From positions 1 through 64,000 of the forward strand of contig NZ_JAMXOE010000028.1 in assembly GCF_024055575.1 (NCBI RefSeq): a DNA stretch of 64,000 bases, given 5' to 3'. Both the position numbers and the translations under genes were made by a program. The notes below the pieces were generated by a model, which worked only from the letters and a program-made list of their open reading frames with translations, had not been told where the DNA came from and made no database searches. This document shows, one piece after another, positions 25,899 through 35,141 of this stretch. How positions within the stretch are numbered: the first letter of the stretch is position 1; each line of letters begins with the position of its first letter. The stretch is from Mucilaginibacter flavidus. GTDB lineage: Bacteria; Bacteroidota; Bacteroidia; Sphingobacteriales; Sphingobacteriaceae.

Positions 25899-27092
25899 AT
25901 GAAGAAGCTTACCCTGCTGCTAACTATAGTAACCAACCTCGCCCTTGCCCAGGTAAAAAATGGCGAAGCCGTTCCTGATATTGATTTCAAAACCGTTTTA
26001 AACGCGCCCCTTAAAACGGCTAACTTAAGTAACCTTAAAGGAAAGATTGTATTAATTGATTTTTGGGCAACCTGGTGCGGCTCGTGTATTGTGGCAATGC
26101 CGCATTTGCAGCAATTACAGAAAAAATATTCCGGCAAATTGCAAATCATTACAGTAACCGACGAAACAGTTAAGCGTACCGGGCAGTTTTTAACCAGCCG
26201 GCCATCAAACCTTTGGTTTGCTGTGGATACTGCCCGCGCAATAGCACAAGTCTTCCCGCACCAGTTGATTCCCCACGACGTGCTCATTTCGGCAGATGGC
26301 AAGCTCATTGCCAACACCAGTCCTGAATCAGTAACAGACAAAGTGATTGATAGCCTGCTGAACAACCAGGAGGTACACCTAGCTGAAAAGAAAGACAACA
26401 CGATGGACTATGAGGAAATTATAAAAAAATACTTTTTTGCCGCCGATACGGTAAAAACCCGTTTCAATATGATGCCGGAAATAAAAGGTGCGCCGGGACT
26501 AAGCACAACGTGGATGCAGGATAGTACTTTTAAGGGCCGCAGGCTTACCTGTTTAAATTTAGGATTAACTACCCTTTACAGGCTGGCGAATGGTGATTTT
26601 CCATATTCAAGAATGGTAGACAAAACCGAAAAGGTGAAAAACCAGCCGGTATATTGCCTGGATATAATTGCAGCAAACAAAGCCGACCTTTTGCCAATGC
26701 TGCGAAAAGAACTTGCGAGGCGCTTTGATTTGCAGGCACGCGTTGAACAGCAAACCAAAGAGGTGTATGTGCTGAAAATAAACGACCCGGAGAAATTCAA
26801 AAGCATCCCCTTAAATACCTCGGGTAACCGAACTTACTACAGCCGGCATGGCGAAATTGACCAGCAGGACATGACAATGGCCGATTTTGCCGAATACCTG
26901 GAAAGCTATGGCATTGCGAAGTTGATACCTGTTATTGATGAGACTAAAAGCACCGGCAAGTTTGATATCAAATTTTCCTTTCAGCCGGAAAATTCGGCAA
27001 GCCTTACACAAATATTAACCAATATGGGGCTTAGCCTTGAAAAACAGCAGCGTAAGGTTGATATGCTGGTGGTGTATAAGGCAGGGGTGTGA
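25899..27092 (+). CDS. Exported TlpA-like thioredoxin fused to a DUF3738 domain
   Basis: A signal peptide (MKKLTLLLTIVTNLALAQ) is followed by a thioredoxin-like domain (about 25-160) with WATWCGSC, the redox pair being C60 and C63, and FPHQLIPHDVLISADGK carrying the cis-Pro region. The C-terminal 200 residues resemble DUF3738 (the TIGR03435 soil-bacterial family): TMADFAEYLESYG and PVIDETKSTGKFDIKFSF. The periplasmic protein probably transfers electrons to an unknown target. It is divergent from the two-component system, with the TTAAC array in the shared promoter region, so it is a likely regulated target. Confidence 0.85.
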   Translation: MKKLTLLLTIVTNLALAQVKNGEAVPDIDFKTVLNAPLKTANLSNLKGKIVLIDFWATWCGSCIVAMPHLQQLQKKYSGKLQIITVTDETVKRTGQFLTSRPSNLWFAVDTARAIAQVFPHQLIPHDVLISADGKLIANTSPESVTDKVIDSLLNNQEVHLAEKKDNTMDYEEIIKKYFFAADTVKTRFNMMPEIKGAPGLSTTWMQDSTFKGRRLTCLNLGLTTLYRLANGDFPYSRMVDKTEKVKNQPVYCLDIIAANKADLLPMLRKELARRFDLQARVEQQTKEVYVLKINDPEKFKSIPLNTSGNRTYYSRHGEIDQQDMTMADFAEYLESYGIAKLIPVIDETKSTGKFDIKFSFQPENSASLTQILTNMGLSLEKQQRKVDMLVVYKAGV

Positions 27093-27107
27093 TTAGTGCC
27101 CATTCGT

Positions 27108-27237
27108 TTTTAACCACTGAGATACTGAGTAGCCACAGAGAGCACAAAGCCTTTTAATTTAAATAACGCAGATCAGCTAATCGCTTTTTTCTTCTCTGTG
27201 TACTCTGTGCCTTCTCTGTGACCTCTGTGGTTAAATT
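27108..27237. repeat. CACAGAG-type imperfect palindrome, copy 1
   Basis: TTTAACCACTGAGATACTG and following CACAGAG words face TCTCTGTGACCTCTGTGG and TTAAA. The same word set forms a palindrome at 63230-63333. It fills the gap between the TlpA-DUF3738 gene and ispH. Confidence 0.7.
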
Positions 27238-27282
27238 TTTACGCGCTGGTATTGTTATGATACACGAACAAACATTTTTCGT

Positions 27283-27290
27283 TAATTTTG
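27283..27290 (+). promoter_or_regulatory. Predicted -7 box of ispH
   Basis: TAATTTTG matches TAnnTTTG exactly and ends seven bases before the ispH ATG, so the leader is zero to a few bases. Confidence 0.5.
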
Positions 27291-27297
27291 CAGTAGC

Positions 27298-28149
27298 ATG
27301 GGAGATTACCGCTTACAAGTTTCTATTGACCAGGATTCGGGCTTTTGCTTTGGCGTGGTATACGCCATTGATATGGCCGAAGAAATACTTGCCGAAGATG
27401 GTTACTTATATTGCCTTGGCGATATTGTGCATAATGACGAAGAAGTAGAACGCCTGAAAGCCAAAGGCCTGCGTATAATTGAGCACGCCGACCTGGTTAA
27501 CCTGAAAAACGAAAAGGTGCTGATACGCGCCCACGGCGAAGCGCCGGATACCTATCGTACGGCATTAGAGAATAACATAACGCTGATTGATGCTTCGTGC
27601 CCGGTAGTGTTAAAGCTGCAAAACCGCATCAAAACCTCGTTCGACGCAAATGAGAAGATATTGATTTTTGGGAAACACGGCCATGCTGAAGTAGTGGGCC
27701 TGCAAGGGCAAACCAACAACGAGGCCCTGGTTTTCCAGGATATTGCCGAGTTGGACAATGTGGAGCTGCCGGAAAATATTACTCTTTATAGCCAGACCAC
27801 CAAAAGCATGGAGAAGTTTTATAACATTAAAGACCAGCTTTTACAACGCGGCTACAACCTTAAAGCCAACGATACCATTTGCCGCCAGGTGTCAAATCGT
27901 GATAAAGATCTGCCGAAATTCGCTACAAAATTCAATAAGATTGTATTCGTATCGGGTCAAAAATCGTCGAACGGTAAGGTTTTGTTCGAGGTTTGCCGAA
28001 AGCATAACCCCGATACTTATTTTGTTTCGTCGGTTGGCGAGTTGCAAAGCTCCATGTTTTCGCCGGGTGATACAATTGGTATAGCCGGCGCTACCTCAAC
28101 ACCCATGTGGCTGATGCAGGATGTGAAGGCAGCCCTCGAAGCGTTTTAA
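27298..28149 (+). CDS. ispH: 4-hydroxy-3-methylbut-2-enyl diphosphate reductase
   Basis: This is the last enzyme of the MEP isoprenoid pathway, an iron-sulfur reductase giving IPP and DMAPP. The three cluster-binding cysteines lie in SGFCFGVVYA (about 16), DASCPVV (about 101) and NDTICRQVSNRD (about 196). The catalytic-region motifs IVHNDEEVERL and GKHGHAEVVG are present. The length (283 aa) is normal. It stands alone with its own promoter box. Confidence 0.95.
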   Translation: MGDYRLQVSIDQDSGFCFGVVYAIDMAEEILAEDGYLYCLGDIVHNDEEVERLKAKGLRIIEHADLVNLKNEKVLIRAHGEAPDTYRTALENNITLIDASCPVVLKLQNRIKTSFDANEKILIFGKHGHAEVVGLQGQTNNEALVFQDIAELDNVELPENITLYSQTTKSMEKFYNIKDQLLQRGYNLKANDTICRQVSNRDKDLPKFATKFNKIVFVSGQKSSNGKVLFEVCRKHNPDTYFVSSVGELQSSMFSPGDTIGIAGATSTPMWLMQDVKAALEAF

Positions 28150-28301
28150 TTTTACTTCCTCATTCCAAATGCGGTGTTCATTATTAATATCAAATGATGA
28201 ATGTTGAATATCCAATATCGAAGTGAACGAAATTATGTCTTCATCATCCTAAAGCTTCATTCAATTGTAACTAATTGCATAGCCATCAGCTCTATTTTCA
28301 A

Positions 28302-28338
28302 CTAACCTCTAATCTCTAACCTCTAATCACTATTTTTG
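28302..28338 (+). promoter_or_regulatory. CTAACCTCTAATC word run and -7 box of hemH
   Basis: Repeated CTAACCTCTAATCTCTAAC words (28302-28330) run directly into TATTTTTG (28331-28338), an exact TAnnTTTG box. The preceding part of the 205-bp gap carries ATGATGAATGTTGAATATC-like words (28185-28225) and no gene. Confidence 0.5.
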
Positions 28339-28340
28339 CT

Positions 28341-28358
28341 ATGCAAAATAGATTATGA
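28341..28358 (+). CDS. Possible 5-codon leader ORF coupled to hemH
   Basis: ATG CAA AAT AGA TTA TGA begins two bases after the -7 box and its stop overlaps the hemH ATG (ATGA). A transcript starting at the predicted site would begin at or just beyond this ATG. A similar layout precedes ruvX. It is a prediction only. Confidence 0.25.
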   Translation: MQNRL

Positions 28359-29377
28359 TTAAAAAGGGAATTTTACTGGTTAATTTAGGTACGCCTGATA
28401 GCCCCGAAACAAAGGATGTTCGCAAGTATTTGAATGAATTTTTGATGGACCCGCGGGTTATCGATATCAACCCGATATCAAGGGCGTTGCTGGTGAAAGG
28501 AATAATTGCCCCGTTCAGGGCGCCAAAATCGGGCAAGCTTTATAAGCATATCTGGGACGATAAAACAGGCTCTCCACTGTTGCACTACAGCAAACTGCAG
28601 CACCAGGCATTACAGCAGCGTTTGGGCGACGAATACCAGGTTGAACTGGCGATGCGCTACCAAACCCCTTCCATCGAATCGGCATTAAACCGGCTAAAAA
28701 CGGCGTTGGTTGAAAGTATACAGGTTATTGCCTTGTTCCCGCAATATGCATCAGCAAGCACCGGTTCGGTTTACGATAAGGTGATGGATATTGTACGCAA
28801 ATGGCAAACCATCCCTACAATTTCATTCGTCAACTCGTTTCATAATAACCCGCTGATGATTGAAACCTTTGCCAATAACGGTAAAAAGCACAAGCCTGAA
28901 ACCTATGACCATATCCTGTTCAGCTTTCACGGCCTGCCTCAAAGACAATTGATAAAATGCGATCATACGGGTAATCACTGCTTAAAATCTGCCGATTGCT
29001 GCCAAACACTTAGCAATGTAAATAAGTACTGCTATTCGGCGCAATCATACGATACCGCCCGTTTAATTGCCGAAAAATTAAATCTTCCGAAAGAAAAATA
29101 TACCGTTTGCTTTCAATCACGCCTGGGCAGCGATCCATGGGTACAGCCATACACAAGCCAGGTAGTGGCTCAATTGGCCAAAGAAGGTAAAAAGCGCCTG
29201 CTGGTATTTTGCCCCGCTTTTGTTGCCGATTGTTTGGAGACTGTTTACGAAGTAACCGAAGAATACGGTGCCGAATTTAAGGCCCTTGGCGGTGAACACG
29301 TGCAATTGGTAGAAAGCCTCAACGATTCGCCAACCTGGATTGACGCACTGGAGGAAATGGTGCGGGGGAAGAAGTAG
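28355..29377 (+). CDS. hemH: Ferrochelatase
   Basis: Ferrochelatase inserts Fe2+ into protoporphyrin IX (or acts at the coproporphyrin level), the end of haem synthesis. Visible motifs are LVNLGTPDSPETKDVRKYL, the FSFHGLPQRQ motif with the metal-binding His (about 193), and CFQSRLGSDPWVQPYT. The cysteine-rich CDHTGNHCLKSADCCQ stretch after the active-site His is common in this branch. The length (340 aa) is standard. It stands alone. Confidence 0.95.
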   Translation: MIKKGILLVNLGTPDSPETKDVRKYLNEFLMDPRVIDINPISRALLVKGIIAPFRAPKSGKLYKHIWDDKTGSPLLHYSKLQHQALQQRLGDEYQVELAMRYQTPSIESALNRLKTALVESIQVIALFPQYASASTGSVYDKVMDIVRKWQTIPTISFVNSFHNNPLMIETFANNGKKHKPETYDHILFSFHGLPQRQLIKCDHTGNHCLKSADCCQTLSNVNKYCYSAQSYDTARLIAEKLNLPKEKYTVCFQSRLGSDPWVQPYTSQVVAQLAKEGKKRLLVFCPAFVADCLETVYEVTEEYGAEFKALGGEHVQLVESLNDSPTWIDALEEMVRGKK

Positions 29378-29406
29378 GCTGGGGTTCGTAGTAACAGCTT
29401 TCTTTT

Positions 29407-29555
29407 CGTCAATTGCGAGGAACGAAGCAACCTCTGCTAAGGACATTCAAGGTACGTTATGTTTGTGTAGAACTAAATGCGGCCAATAGATTGCCACAGC
29501 GCTTTTGCTTCGTTGATTGGCACGCGTAGAGGTTGCTTCGTTCCTCGCAATGACG
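29407..29555. repeat. 24-bp perfect inverted repeat (GCGAGGAACGAAGCAACCTC type)
   Basis: ATTGCGAGGAACGAAGCAAC continuing CTCT (29412-29435) is the exact complement of 29528-29551. The homology extends outward to CGTC/GACG with one indel. The interior also carries TTTTGCTTCGTTGATTGGCA, a degenerate copy of the same word. It sits between the convergent hemH and moxR genes, 230 bp in all, with no gene. Confidence 0.85.
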
Positions 29556-29604
29556 CGTGGTGAGGCCAGTCCTGTCTATAATCGGTTTGAAAATCGGCTA
29601 TCCC

Positions 29605-30567
29605 CTAAAACAACTGTTGAATAATATCATCTGCCGATAACCCTTCGGCTTCTGCATGATAGCTGCGTACAATGCGGTGACGTAGTATTGGTTTTGCAAT
29701 AGCCTGCACATCTTCAATATCCGGCGAGTATTTACCATTGATGACGGCATGGCATTTAGCCCCAAGAATTAGAAACTGCGATGCCCGCGGCCCAGCGCCC
29801 CAGTTTAACAGGCGCTTTACCTGTGGCGCTGCCAATTCACCGTTAGGGCGGGTTTTTGCAACAAGCCTTACAGCATATTCAAGCACATTATCGGCAACAG
29901 GTATGTTTCGTACCAATTGCTGGAAATATATTATCTGCTCGGCATTCAGCAGTTTGTTAACTTTATGGGTATTAGTGCTGGTGGTATTTTTAACTACCTG
30001 CAGCTCCTCTTTAAATGTTGGATAGTCGAGCGCTACGTTAAACATAAAGCGGTCCAGCTGTGCTTCGGGCAATGGGTAGGTGCCTTCCTGCTCAATGGGG
30101 TTTTGCGTGGCTAAAACGAAAAACGGCTGCGAAAGTTTGTGTGTGATGCCCGCTGCGGTAACCGCCTTTTCCTGCATGGCCTCTAAAAGAGCAGCCTGTG
30201 TTTTTGGTGGGGTACGGTTAATCTCATCGGCCAGGATAATGTTTGCAAAAACCGGGCCCGGTATAAATTTAAAATTCCTGTCTTCGCCCAATATTTCAGA
30301 ACCAATAATGTCCGATGGCATCAGGTCGGGCGTAAATTGTATGCGTTTAAAATCCAGGTCCAACACCTGCGATACGGTTTGTACCAGCAAAGTTTTTGCA
30401 AGCCCGGGTACTCCAACAAGCAGGCAATGACCATTGCTGAAAATGGAAATCAGCACAAATTTAAGCACTTCTTCCTGGCCTATTATTACCTTGCCAATTT
30501 CAGCAGTTATTTGCTGGTAAGCCTGCTTTAAAGCGTCAGCGGCTTCCACTTCCGAGCGGTGTTGCAT
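29605..30567 (-). CDS. MoxR-family AAA+ ATPase
   Basis: This is a chaperone-like AAA+ ATPase. Walker A is GVPGLAKTLL (about 47), Walker B LADEINRTPPKTQAALLEAM (about 110), sensor 1 LATQNPIEQEGTYPLPEAQL and arginine-rich DRFMFNV. The C-terminal lid (about 230-320) contains GAGPRASQFLILGAK. MoxR proteins often act with VWA-domain proteins, but none is adjacent. It is 8 bp from the end of the SurA-like gene on the same strand, so they are probably co-transcribed. Confidence 0.93.
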   Translation of the reverse strand: MQHRSEVEAADALKQAYQQITAEIGKVIIGQEEVLKFVLISIFSNGHCLLVGVPGLAKTLLVQTVSQVLDLDFKRIQFTPDLMPSDIIGSEILGEDRNFKFIPGPVFANIILADEINRTPPKTQAALLEAMQEKAVTAAGITHKLSQPFFVLATQNPIEQEGTYPLPEAQLDRFMFNVALDYPTFKEELQVVKNTTSTNTHKVNKLLNAEQIIYFQQLVRNIPVADNVLEYAVRLVAKTRPNGELAAPQVKRLLNWGAGPRASQFLILGAKCHAVINGKYSPDIEDVQAIAKPILRHRIVRSYHAEAEGLSADDIIQQLF

Positions 30568-30574
30568 ATTTAAC

Positions 30575-32005
30575 TTATTGTTTTACTTCGGCCGGTTTAG
30601 TATCGGCAGGTTTAGGCTCATCGGTTTTAACTTCTGATATTGTAGTTGCCGGCGTGCTCCAACCTTTTAATGTCGGGCAGCCCTGGTACTCCTGGTCAAT
30701 ACGCATAAATGTTTCTTTGCGCCTTTTTTCGAACCATTGGCTCACGGTAACATTCACTTTATTATTGTTGGCATATTCCTTCAGTTTCGGGTAATCCTGT
30801 GTAAGGTTAGCCTTGTGCGCATTGGTGGTTGATTTAAGGTACAAAATCTTATAGCCTTTTTTACCATCGGCACCTGTATATAAAAACGGTTTTGATATAC
30901 TTCCAACCTTCATTGTATCCGTAATAAGCGCAACCTGTGGGTCGAGTTTATCGGTTGGAATATAGGTTGAACGGGCTTCAACATTTTCAGCATTCAGCAA
31001 CATACCGCCATTAAACTTAGTTTCTTTATCATCAGAATAGGCCGCAGCCGCGTATGAAAAATAATCAAGGTTTTTTTGGCTCTTCATCATCAGGGCGTAA
31101 ATACTGTCGGCCCTGGTTTTTGAGCGGTCTAAGCTTTCCTGCGTTACCACCGGTTGTATTATAATATGCCGCACGTGCACCTGTTCACCCCGCCGTTCAA
31201 TCACCTGTAAAAAGTGAAAACCAAAGTCGGTTTCAAATACCGGTGAAATCTCTCCTGCTTTCAATTTAAATGCCATTGCAGTAAATTCTTTAACATAACC
31301 GGTACGGTCGTTAAAACCCAGGTCGCCACCTGCTGCTGCCGCCCCGTCCTGCGAATAGAGGCGGGCCAGCTTTCCAAAATCTTCCCCTGCTAAAACTCTT
31401 TTGCGCAACTCTTCGGCTTTGTTTTTGTACGCTTCCTTTTCAGCTGCGTTAAGCTTAGGCTGAAATACTATCTGGCCAACTTCCACCTCTTTGTTAAAAG
31501 TGGGCAAGCTATCCTTTGGGATGCCGTCAAAAAACTTTTTAACGTCCTGGGGGGTGGTATTTACGTTGGCAGTTATTTTTTGCTGCATTCTTTGGGCGAT
31601 AAGGCCCTCTTTAATATCCGGACGAATCTCGTCCTTATATTGGATAACCGACCGGCCCAAAAACTGCTCCAGCCTGTCCTGTCCGCCGGCGCGCTGTATC
31701 ATTTCGCGCATGCGGCGATCAACACTATTATCAACCTCGTCTTCTTTAACGTCAACGCTGTCGATGATTGCCTGTTGGGCGAGTAATTTTTGTGAAACCA
31801 ATTGTTGCAATATATTACATTTAAAACTTGCATTAGGTGGCATACCCTGCGCAACATAAGTGGCATATTTTAGTTCAATGTCAGACTGAAGAATAATACC
31901 ACTGCCTACAACGGCTGCAATTTTATCAAGCGTATGCTTTGGTTGGGCCTTAACGGCCGATATTAATAAAATAAAACTTAAAAGGGCTATCCCAAACTTT
32001 CTCAT
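30575..32005 (-). CDS. Periplasmic peptidyl-prolyl isomerase, SurA-like with two parvulin domains
   Basis: I start at ATG 32005, which gives a clean signal peptide (MRKFGIALLSFILLISAVKA); an upstream ATG (32038) is possible. A SurA N-terminal chaperone domain (about 20-165; KIAAVVGSGIILQSDIELK) is followed by two PpiC/parvulin domains. The first (about 170-275) has SQDGAAAAGGDLGF and FETDFGFHFLQV; the second (about 280-390) has VHVRHIIIQP but is more degenerate. The C-terminus is rich in Lys, Pro and Glu. It likely helps outer-membrane protein folding. moxR follows 8 bp downstream. Confidence 0.9.
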   Translation of the reverse strand: MRKFGIALLSFILLISAVKAQPKHTLDKIAAVVGSGIILQSDIELKYATYVAQGMPPNASFKCNILQQLVSQKLLAQQAIIDSVDVKEDEVDNSVDRRMREMIQRAGGQDRLEQFLGRSVIQYKDEIRPDIKEGLIAQRMQQKITANVNTTPQDVKKFFDGIPKDSLPTFNKEVEVGQIVFQPKLNAAEKEAYKNKAEELRKRVLAGEDFGKLARLYSQDGAAAAGGDLGFNDRTGYVKEFTAMAFKLKAGEISPVFETDFGFHFLQVIERRGEQVHVRHIIIQPVVTQESLDRSKTRADSIYALMMKSQKNLDYFSYAAAAYSDDKETKFNGGMLLNAENVEARSTYIPTDKLDPQVALITDTMKVGSISKPFLYTGADGKKGYKILYLKSTTNAHKANLTQDYPKLKEYANNNKVNVTVSQWFEKRRKETFMRIDQEYQGCPTLKGWSTPATTISEVKTDEPKPADTKPAEVKQ

Positions 32006-32242
32006 GTACCTTATGCTAATAAAAAACCGTCGCGCCAAAGGCGGACTAAAAACCTTCGAATTTCGGTAAAATTTATGAATTTTGAACTTTATAATTAACG
32101 CAATACCAGCAAACTAATTATAATTGTGCGAATATGCCCATAATGTATCAAACTGTTTAGCCGCATTTGGTTAAAAATTGTTAAAAATCACCTTAGGGCC
32201 GGCGGTATAATATTGTATTTAATTTTTTTACGCGGACTATCG

Positions 32243-32932
32243 TCATCTACTCCAGCCCATAATTTCCATCACTCTTAAAAACTCGTTGTGCAGTGGTGCT
32301 TTAATATGTACCTCCATTTTGGTAAGCGGGTGTGTAAAGGTTAATTCGGATGCGTGCAGCAGCATGGTATCCAGTTCCCATTGCTCCTTAAATAATTTGT
32401 TTTGTTTGTTGCAGCCGTGTGTGCGGTCGCCAATTATTGGGTGAAACACATGGGCGAAATGCTTGCGTAACTGGTGCATGCGGCCTGTTTGCGGATGAGC
32501 CTCAACCAGCGAGTAACGTGATGTAGGGTGATTGCCCAGCGGGATGTCAAGCTCGGCGCGGGCCAGGGTTTTGTATTTGGTAAACGCTTCCTGCAGGGTG
32601 CCGTTTTCTTTGCGCAGCGGGTAATCAATTTTTTCTTCATCCGGGGTATAGCCGCGTACAATAGCAAGGTATTTTTTGTTGACCAGGTTCTCCTGGAATT
32701 GCTGCTGCATCATTACCTCGGCCTCTTTATTTAGCGCAAATAGTAAAACGCCGCCTGTTTTACGGTCGAGCCGGTGGGCAGGGAATACTTTGTGGTTTAG
32801 CTGGTCGCGCAATATTTGCAGGGCAAATTCGGTAGCATCATTAGCAATTGAAGAGCGGTGCACCAACAATCCATGCGGTTTATTGATAGCCACTAAATCA
32901 TCATCCTGGTATAAAATATCGAGCAATGCCAT
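32243..32932 (-). CDS. truC: RluA-family pseudouridine synthase, TruC-like
   Basis: This is an RNA pseudouridine synthase. The catalytic Asp lies in AHRLDRKTGGVLLFAL (about residue 55). INKPHGLLVHRS at the N-terminus and QTGRMHQLRKHFAH in the second half are family motifs. There is no S4 domain, and at 229 aa it has TruC (tRNA U65) proportions. TruC is the best guess within the RluA family. It is monocistronic. Confidence 0.88.
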   Translation of the reverse strand: MALLDILYQDDDLVAINKPHGLLVHRSSIANDATEFALQILRDQLNHKVFPAHRLDRKTGGVLLFALNKEAEVMMQQQFQENLVNKKYLAIVRGYTPDEEKIDYPLRKENGTLQEAFTKYKTLARAELDIPLGNHPTSRYSLVEAHPQTGRMHQLRKHFAHVFHPIIGDRTHGCNKQNKLFKEQWELDTMLLHASELTFTHPLTKMEVHIKAPLHNEFLRVMEIMGWSR

Positions 32933-32990
32933 TATGGCGCGAAGGTAGGGCTTTTTGGCATCCTAACATCCATCATTTGCACACTCAACT

Positions 32991-33308
32991 TCATTCCACC
33001 GGGGTAAAAGTTGCAAACATATCGCCCGTCTCGGTCAGGGAGTTTAGCTGCGTAATATCACATACCTCAAAATATTCTTTCCACATTTTTAATACTTCGG
33101 GGTTTTGGTGCGCATTGGCAATGGCCTCGTCGCTCAGCCATTCAAAAACCTCTACAATGGTGCCATCTGCTGCCTCCATTACTACAGGTTCCCGGGTGGT
33201 CACCAGGCCTTCTTTCAGTAAACGCGAAACATGCGTTTTGGTCAGCTCCTTTAAAGCTTCGGCCTTGCCCGATTTGGGCTTGTAAGCTACTATAACTATT
33301 CGTCCCAT
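32991..33308 (-). CDS. Antibiotic biosynthesis monooxygenase (ABM)-like small protein
   Basis: This 105-aa dimeric alpha/beta barrel (ferredoxin-like) protein begins MGRIVIVAYKPKSGKAEALK. The motifs VEVFEWLSDEAIANAH and NPEVLKMWKEYFEVCD match the ABM/quinol monooxygenase-like fold. Many such proteins have no known substrate. It is divergent from the pyruvate oxidase gene across 81 bp. Confidence 0.75.
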   Translation of the reverse strand: MGRIVIVAYKPKSGKAEALKELTKTHVSRLLKEGLVTTREPVVMEAADGTIVEVFEWLSDEAIANAHQNPEVLKMWKEYFEVCDITQLNSLTETGDMFATFTPVE

Positions 33309-33389
33309 AAGTGAATTTTGACAGCAATTTACGATTTTTAAAACCCGGCCCGGCTTATTTGGTTAGTGATTTATAGATTATTGAAGATT

Positions 33390-35126
33390 ATGGCAAAGAG
33401 TGTGGCAGACCAGTTGGTGGAAATGCTGGTAAATGCAGGCATAAAGAGAATATATGCCGTTACCGGCGACAGTCTGAACCATGTAAACGATGCCGTAAGG
33501 CGCGAAGGGAGTATTGAATGGATACATGTACGCCACGAGGAAGCCGGAGCGTATGCTGCCGGCGCCGAAGCTCAATTAAACGGCCTTGCCTGTTGTGCAG
33601 GGAGTAGCGGGCCAGGCCATGTACATTTAATAAACGGATTATATGATGCTAACCGCTCTGGTGCTCCTGTTATTGCCATAGCCTCAACCCTGGCCAGTTT
33701 TGAGTTTGGCACCGAAGCTTTCCAGGAAACAAACACCATTAAACTTTTTGATGACTGCAGTAGGTACAACCAAATTGCCACTACTCCCAAACAATTCCCG
33801 CGCATGCTGCAGGCTGCTATGCAAGCGGCTATTCACCAAAAAGGGGTGGCTGTGCTGGGTTTGCCTGGCGATTTAACCATGCAGGATGCAGAAGAAATTA
33901 CCACTGCCACGCAGGTTTTTACCTCAAGTGCAGTAGTTGTCCCATCAGCAGATGATCTGCACCAACTGGCTGGGATTATTGCCAAATACAATAAAATCAC
34001 CATTTTTTGCGGCATAGGCGCTGCCAATGCGCACGATGAAGTTGTGGAGCTGGCTAAAAAAACAAATGCCACCGTAGCCTATTCATTCAGGGCTAAAATG
34101 GATATTCAGTATGATAACCCGAATGAAATTGGGATGACCGGATTACTCGGTTTACCCGCGGCGTTTCACAGTATGCACGAGAGCGACTTGCTGATTTTGC
34201 TCGGTACAGATTTTCCCTACACCCTTTTTATGCCGACCAAATGTAAGATCGTACAGGTTGATATTAAACCCGAGCGCATTGGCCGCCGGGCAAAGGTTGA
34301 CGTGGGGTTGCATGGATCGGTTAAAGACACATTAATAGCCTTGCTCCCTTTGATCAAACAAAAAAAGGACAGCAGTTTTTTAAAAGCGCAATTAAAGCTT
34401 TATGCAGAAGTGAAGCAAAAGATGCAGACTTATGTGGACGATACCGGCAAAAAAGATTTGATACATCCCGAGTTTGTGGCGAGCCTGGTAAATAAGCTGG
34501 CTAAAAACGATGCCATTTTTACCGTGGATACCGGCATGTCGTGCGTGTGGGGCTCGCGGTATATAGAGGCCACCGGGCAGCGAAAAATGCTGGGCTCGTT
34601 CAATCACGGCTCAATGGCTAACGCAATGCCGCAGGCTATCGGTGCTGCTTTGGCTTGCCCCGGCATGCAGGTTATCGCCCTTTGCGGCGATGGAGGCCTG
34701 TCTATGCTGCTTGGCGATTTGGCCACCATCACCCAATATAAACTACCAATAAAAATCATTGTATTTAACAACCGCTCCCTGGGTATGGTGAAGCTGGAAA
34801 TGGAAGTTGCCGGCCTGCCCGACTGGCAAACTGATATGTACAACCCTGATTTTGCAATGGTGGCCCAGGCAATGGGCATAAAAGGCTTTACTGTTAACGA
34901 TCCTGATGGTGTTGAACAGGCTTTAAAGGAGGCTTTTATGTATAAAGGCCCAGCGTTGGTAAACATCATGACCGACCCCAATGCCCTGGCAATGCCGCCA
35001 AAAGTTGAATTTGAACAGGTAAAGGGCATGGCCCTATCCATGGGCAAGCTAATCCTTAGCGGCCGTATGGACGAAGTGCTGGATACTGTAAAAGGTAACT
35101 ACAAACATCTGAAAGACTTGATCTGA
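33390..35126 (+). CDS. poxB: Thiamine-diphosphate-dependent pyruvate oxidase/dehydrogenase (PoxB-like)
   Basis: This is a ThDP enzyme of the PoxB/pyruvate oxidase group, converting pyruvate to acetate (quinone) or acetyl phosphate. The N-terminal PYR domain has the catalytic Glu in HVRHEEAGAYAAGAEAQL (about 50). The central FAD-type domain spans about 185-325. The C-terminal PP domain carries the ThDP motif GDGGLSMLLGDLATI ending at VFNNRSLG. I start at ATG 33390 rather than the GTG at 33366. The E. coli-type C-terminal membrane-binding helix is not clear. It is monocistronic and convergent with the next gene. Confidence 0.88.
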   Translation: MAKSVADQLVEMLVNAGIKRIYAVTGDSLNHVNDAVRREGSIEWIHVRHEEAGAYAAGAEAQLNGLACCAGSSGPGHVHLINGLYDANRSGAPVIAIASTLASFEFGTEAFQETNTIKLFDDCSRYNQIATTPKQFPRMLQAAMQAAIHQKGVAVLGLPGDLTMQDAEEITTATQVFTSSAVVVPSADDLHQLAGIIAKYNKITIFCGIGAANAHDEVVELAKKTNATVAYSFRAKMDIQYDNPNEIGMTGLLGLPAAFHSMHESDLLILLGTDFPYTLFMPTKCKIVQVDIKPERIGRRAKVDVGLHGSVKDTLIALLPLIKQKKDSSFLKAQLKLYAEVKQKMQTYVDDTGKKDLIHPEFVASLVNKLAKNDAIFTVDTGMSCVWGSRYIEATGQRKMLGSFNHGSMANAMPQAIGAALACPGMQVIALCGDGGLSMLLGDLATITQYKLPIKIIVFNNRSLGMVKLEMEVAGLPDWQTDMYNPDFAMVAQAMGIKGFTVNDPDGVEQALKEAFMYKGPALVNIMTDPNALAMPPKVEFEQVKGMALSMGKLILSGRMDEVLDTVKGNYKHLKDLI

Positions 35127-35141
35127 GCCTTTATTTACGGC

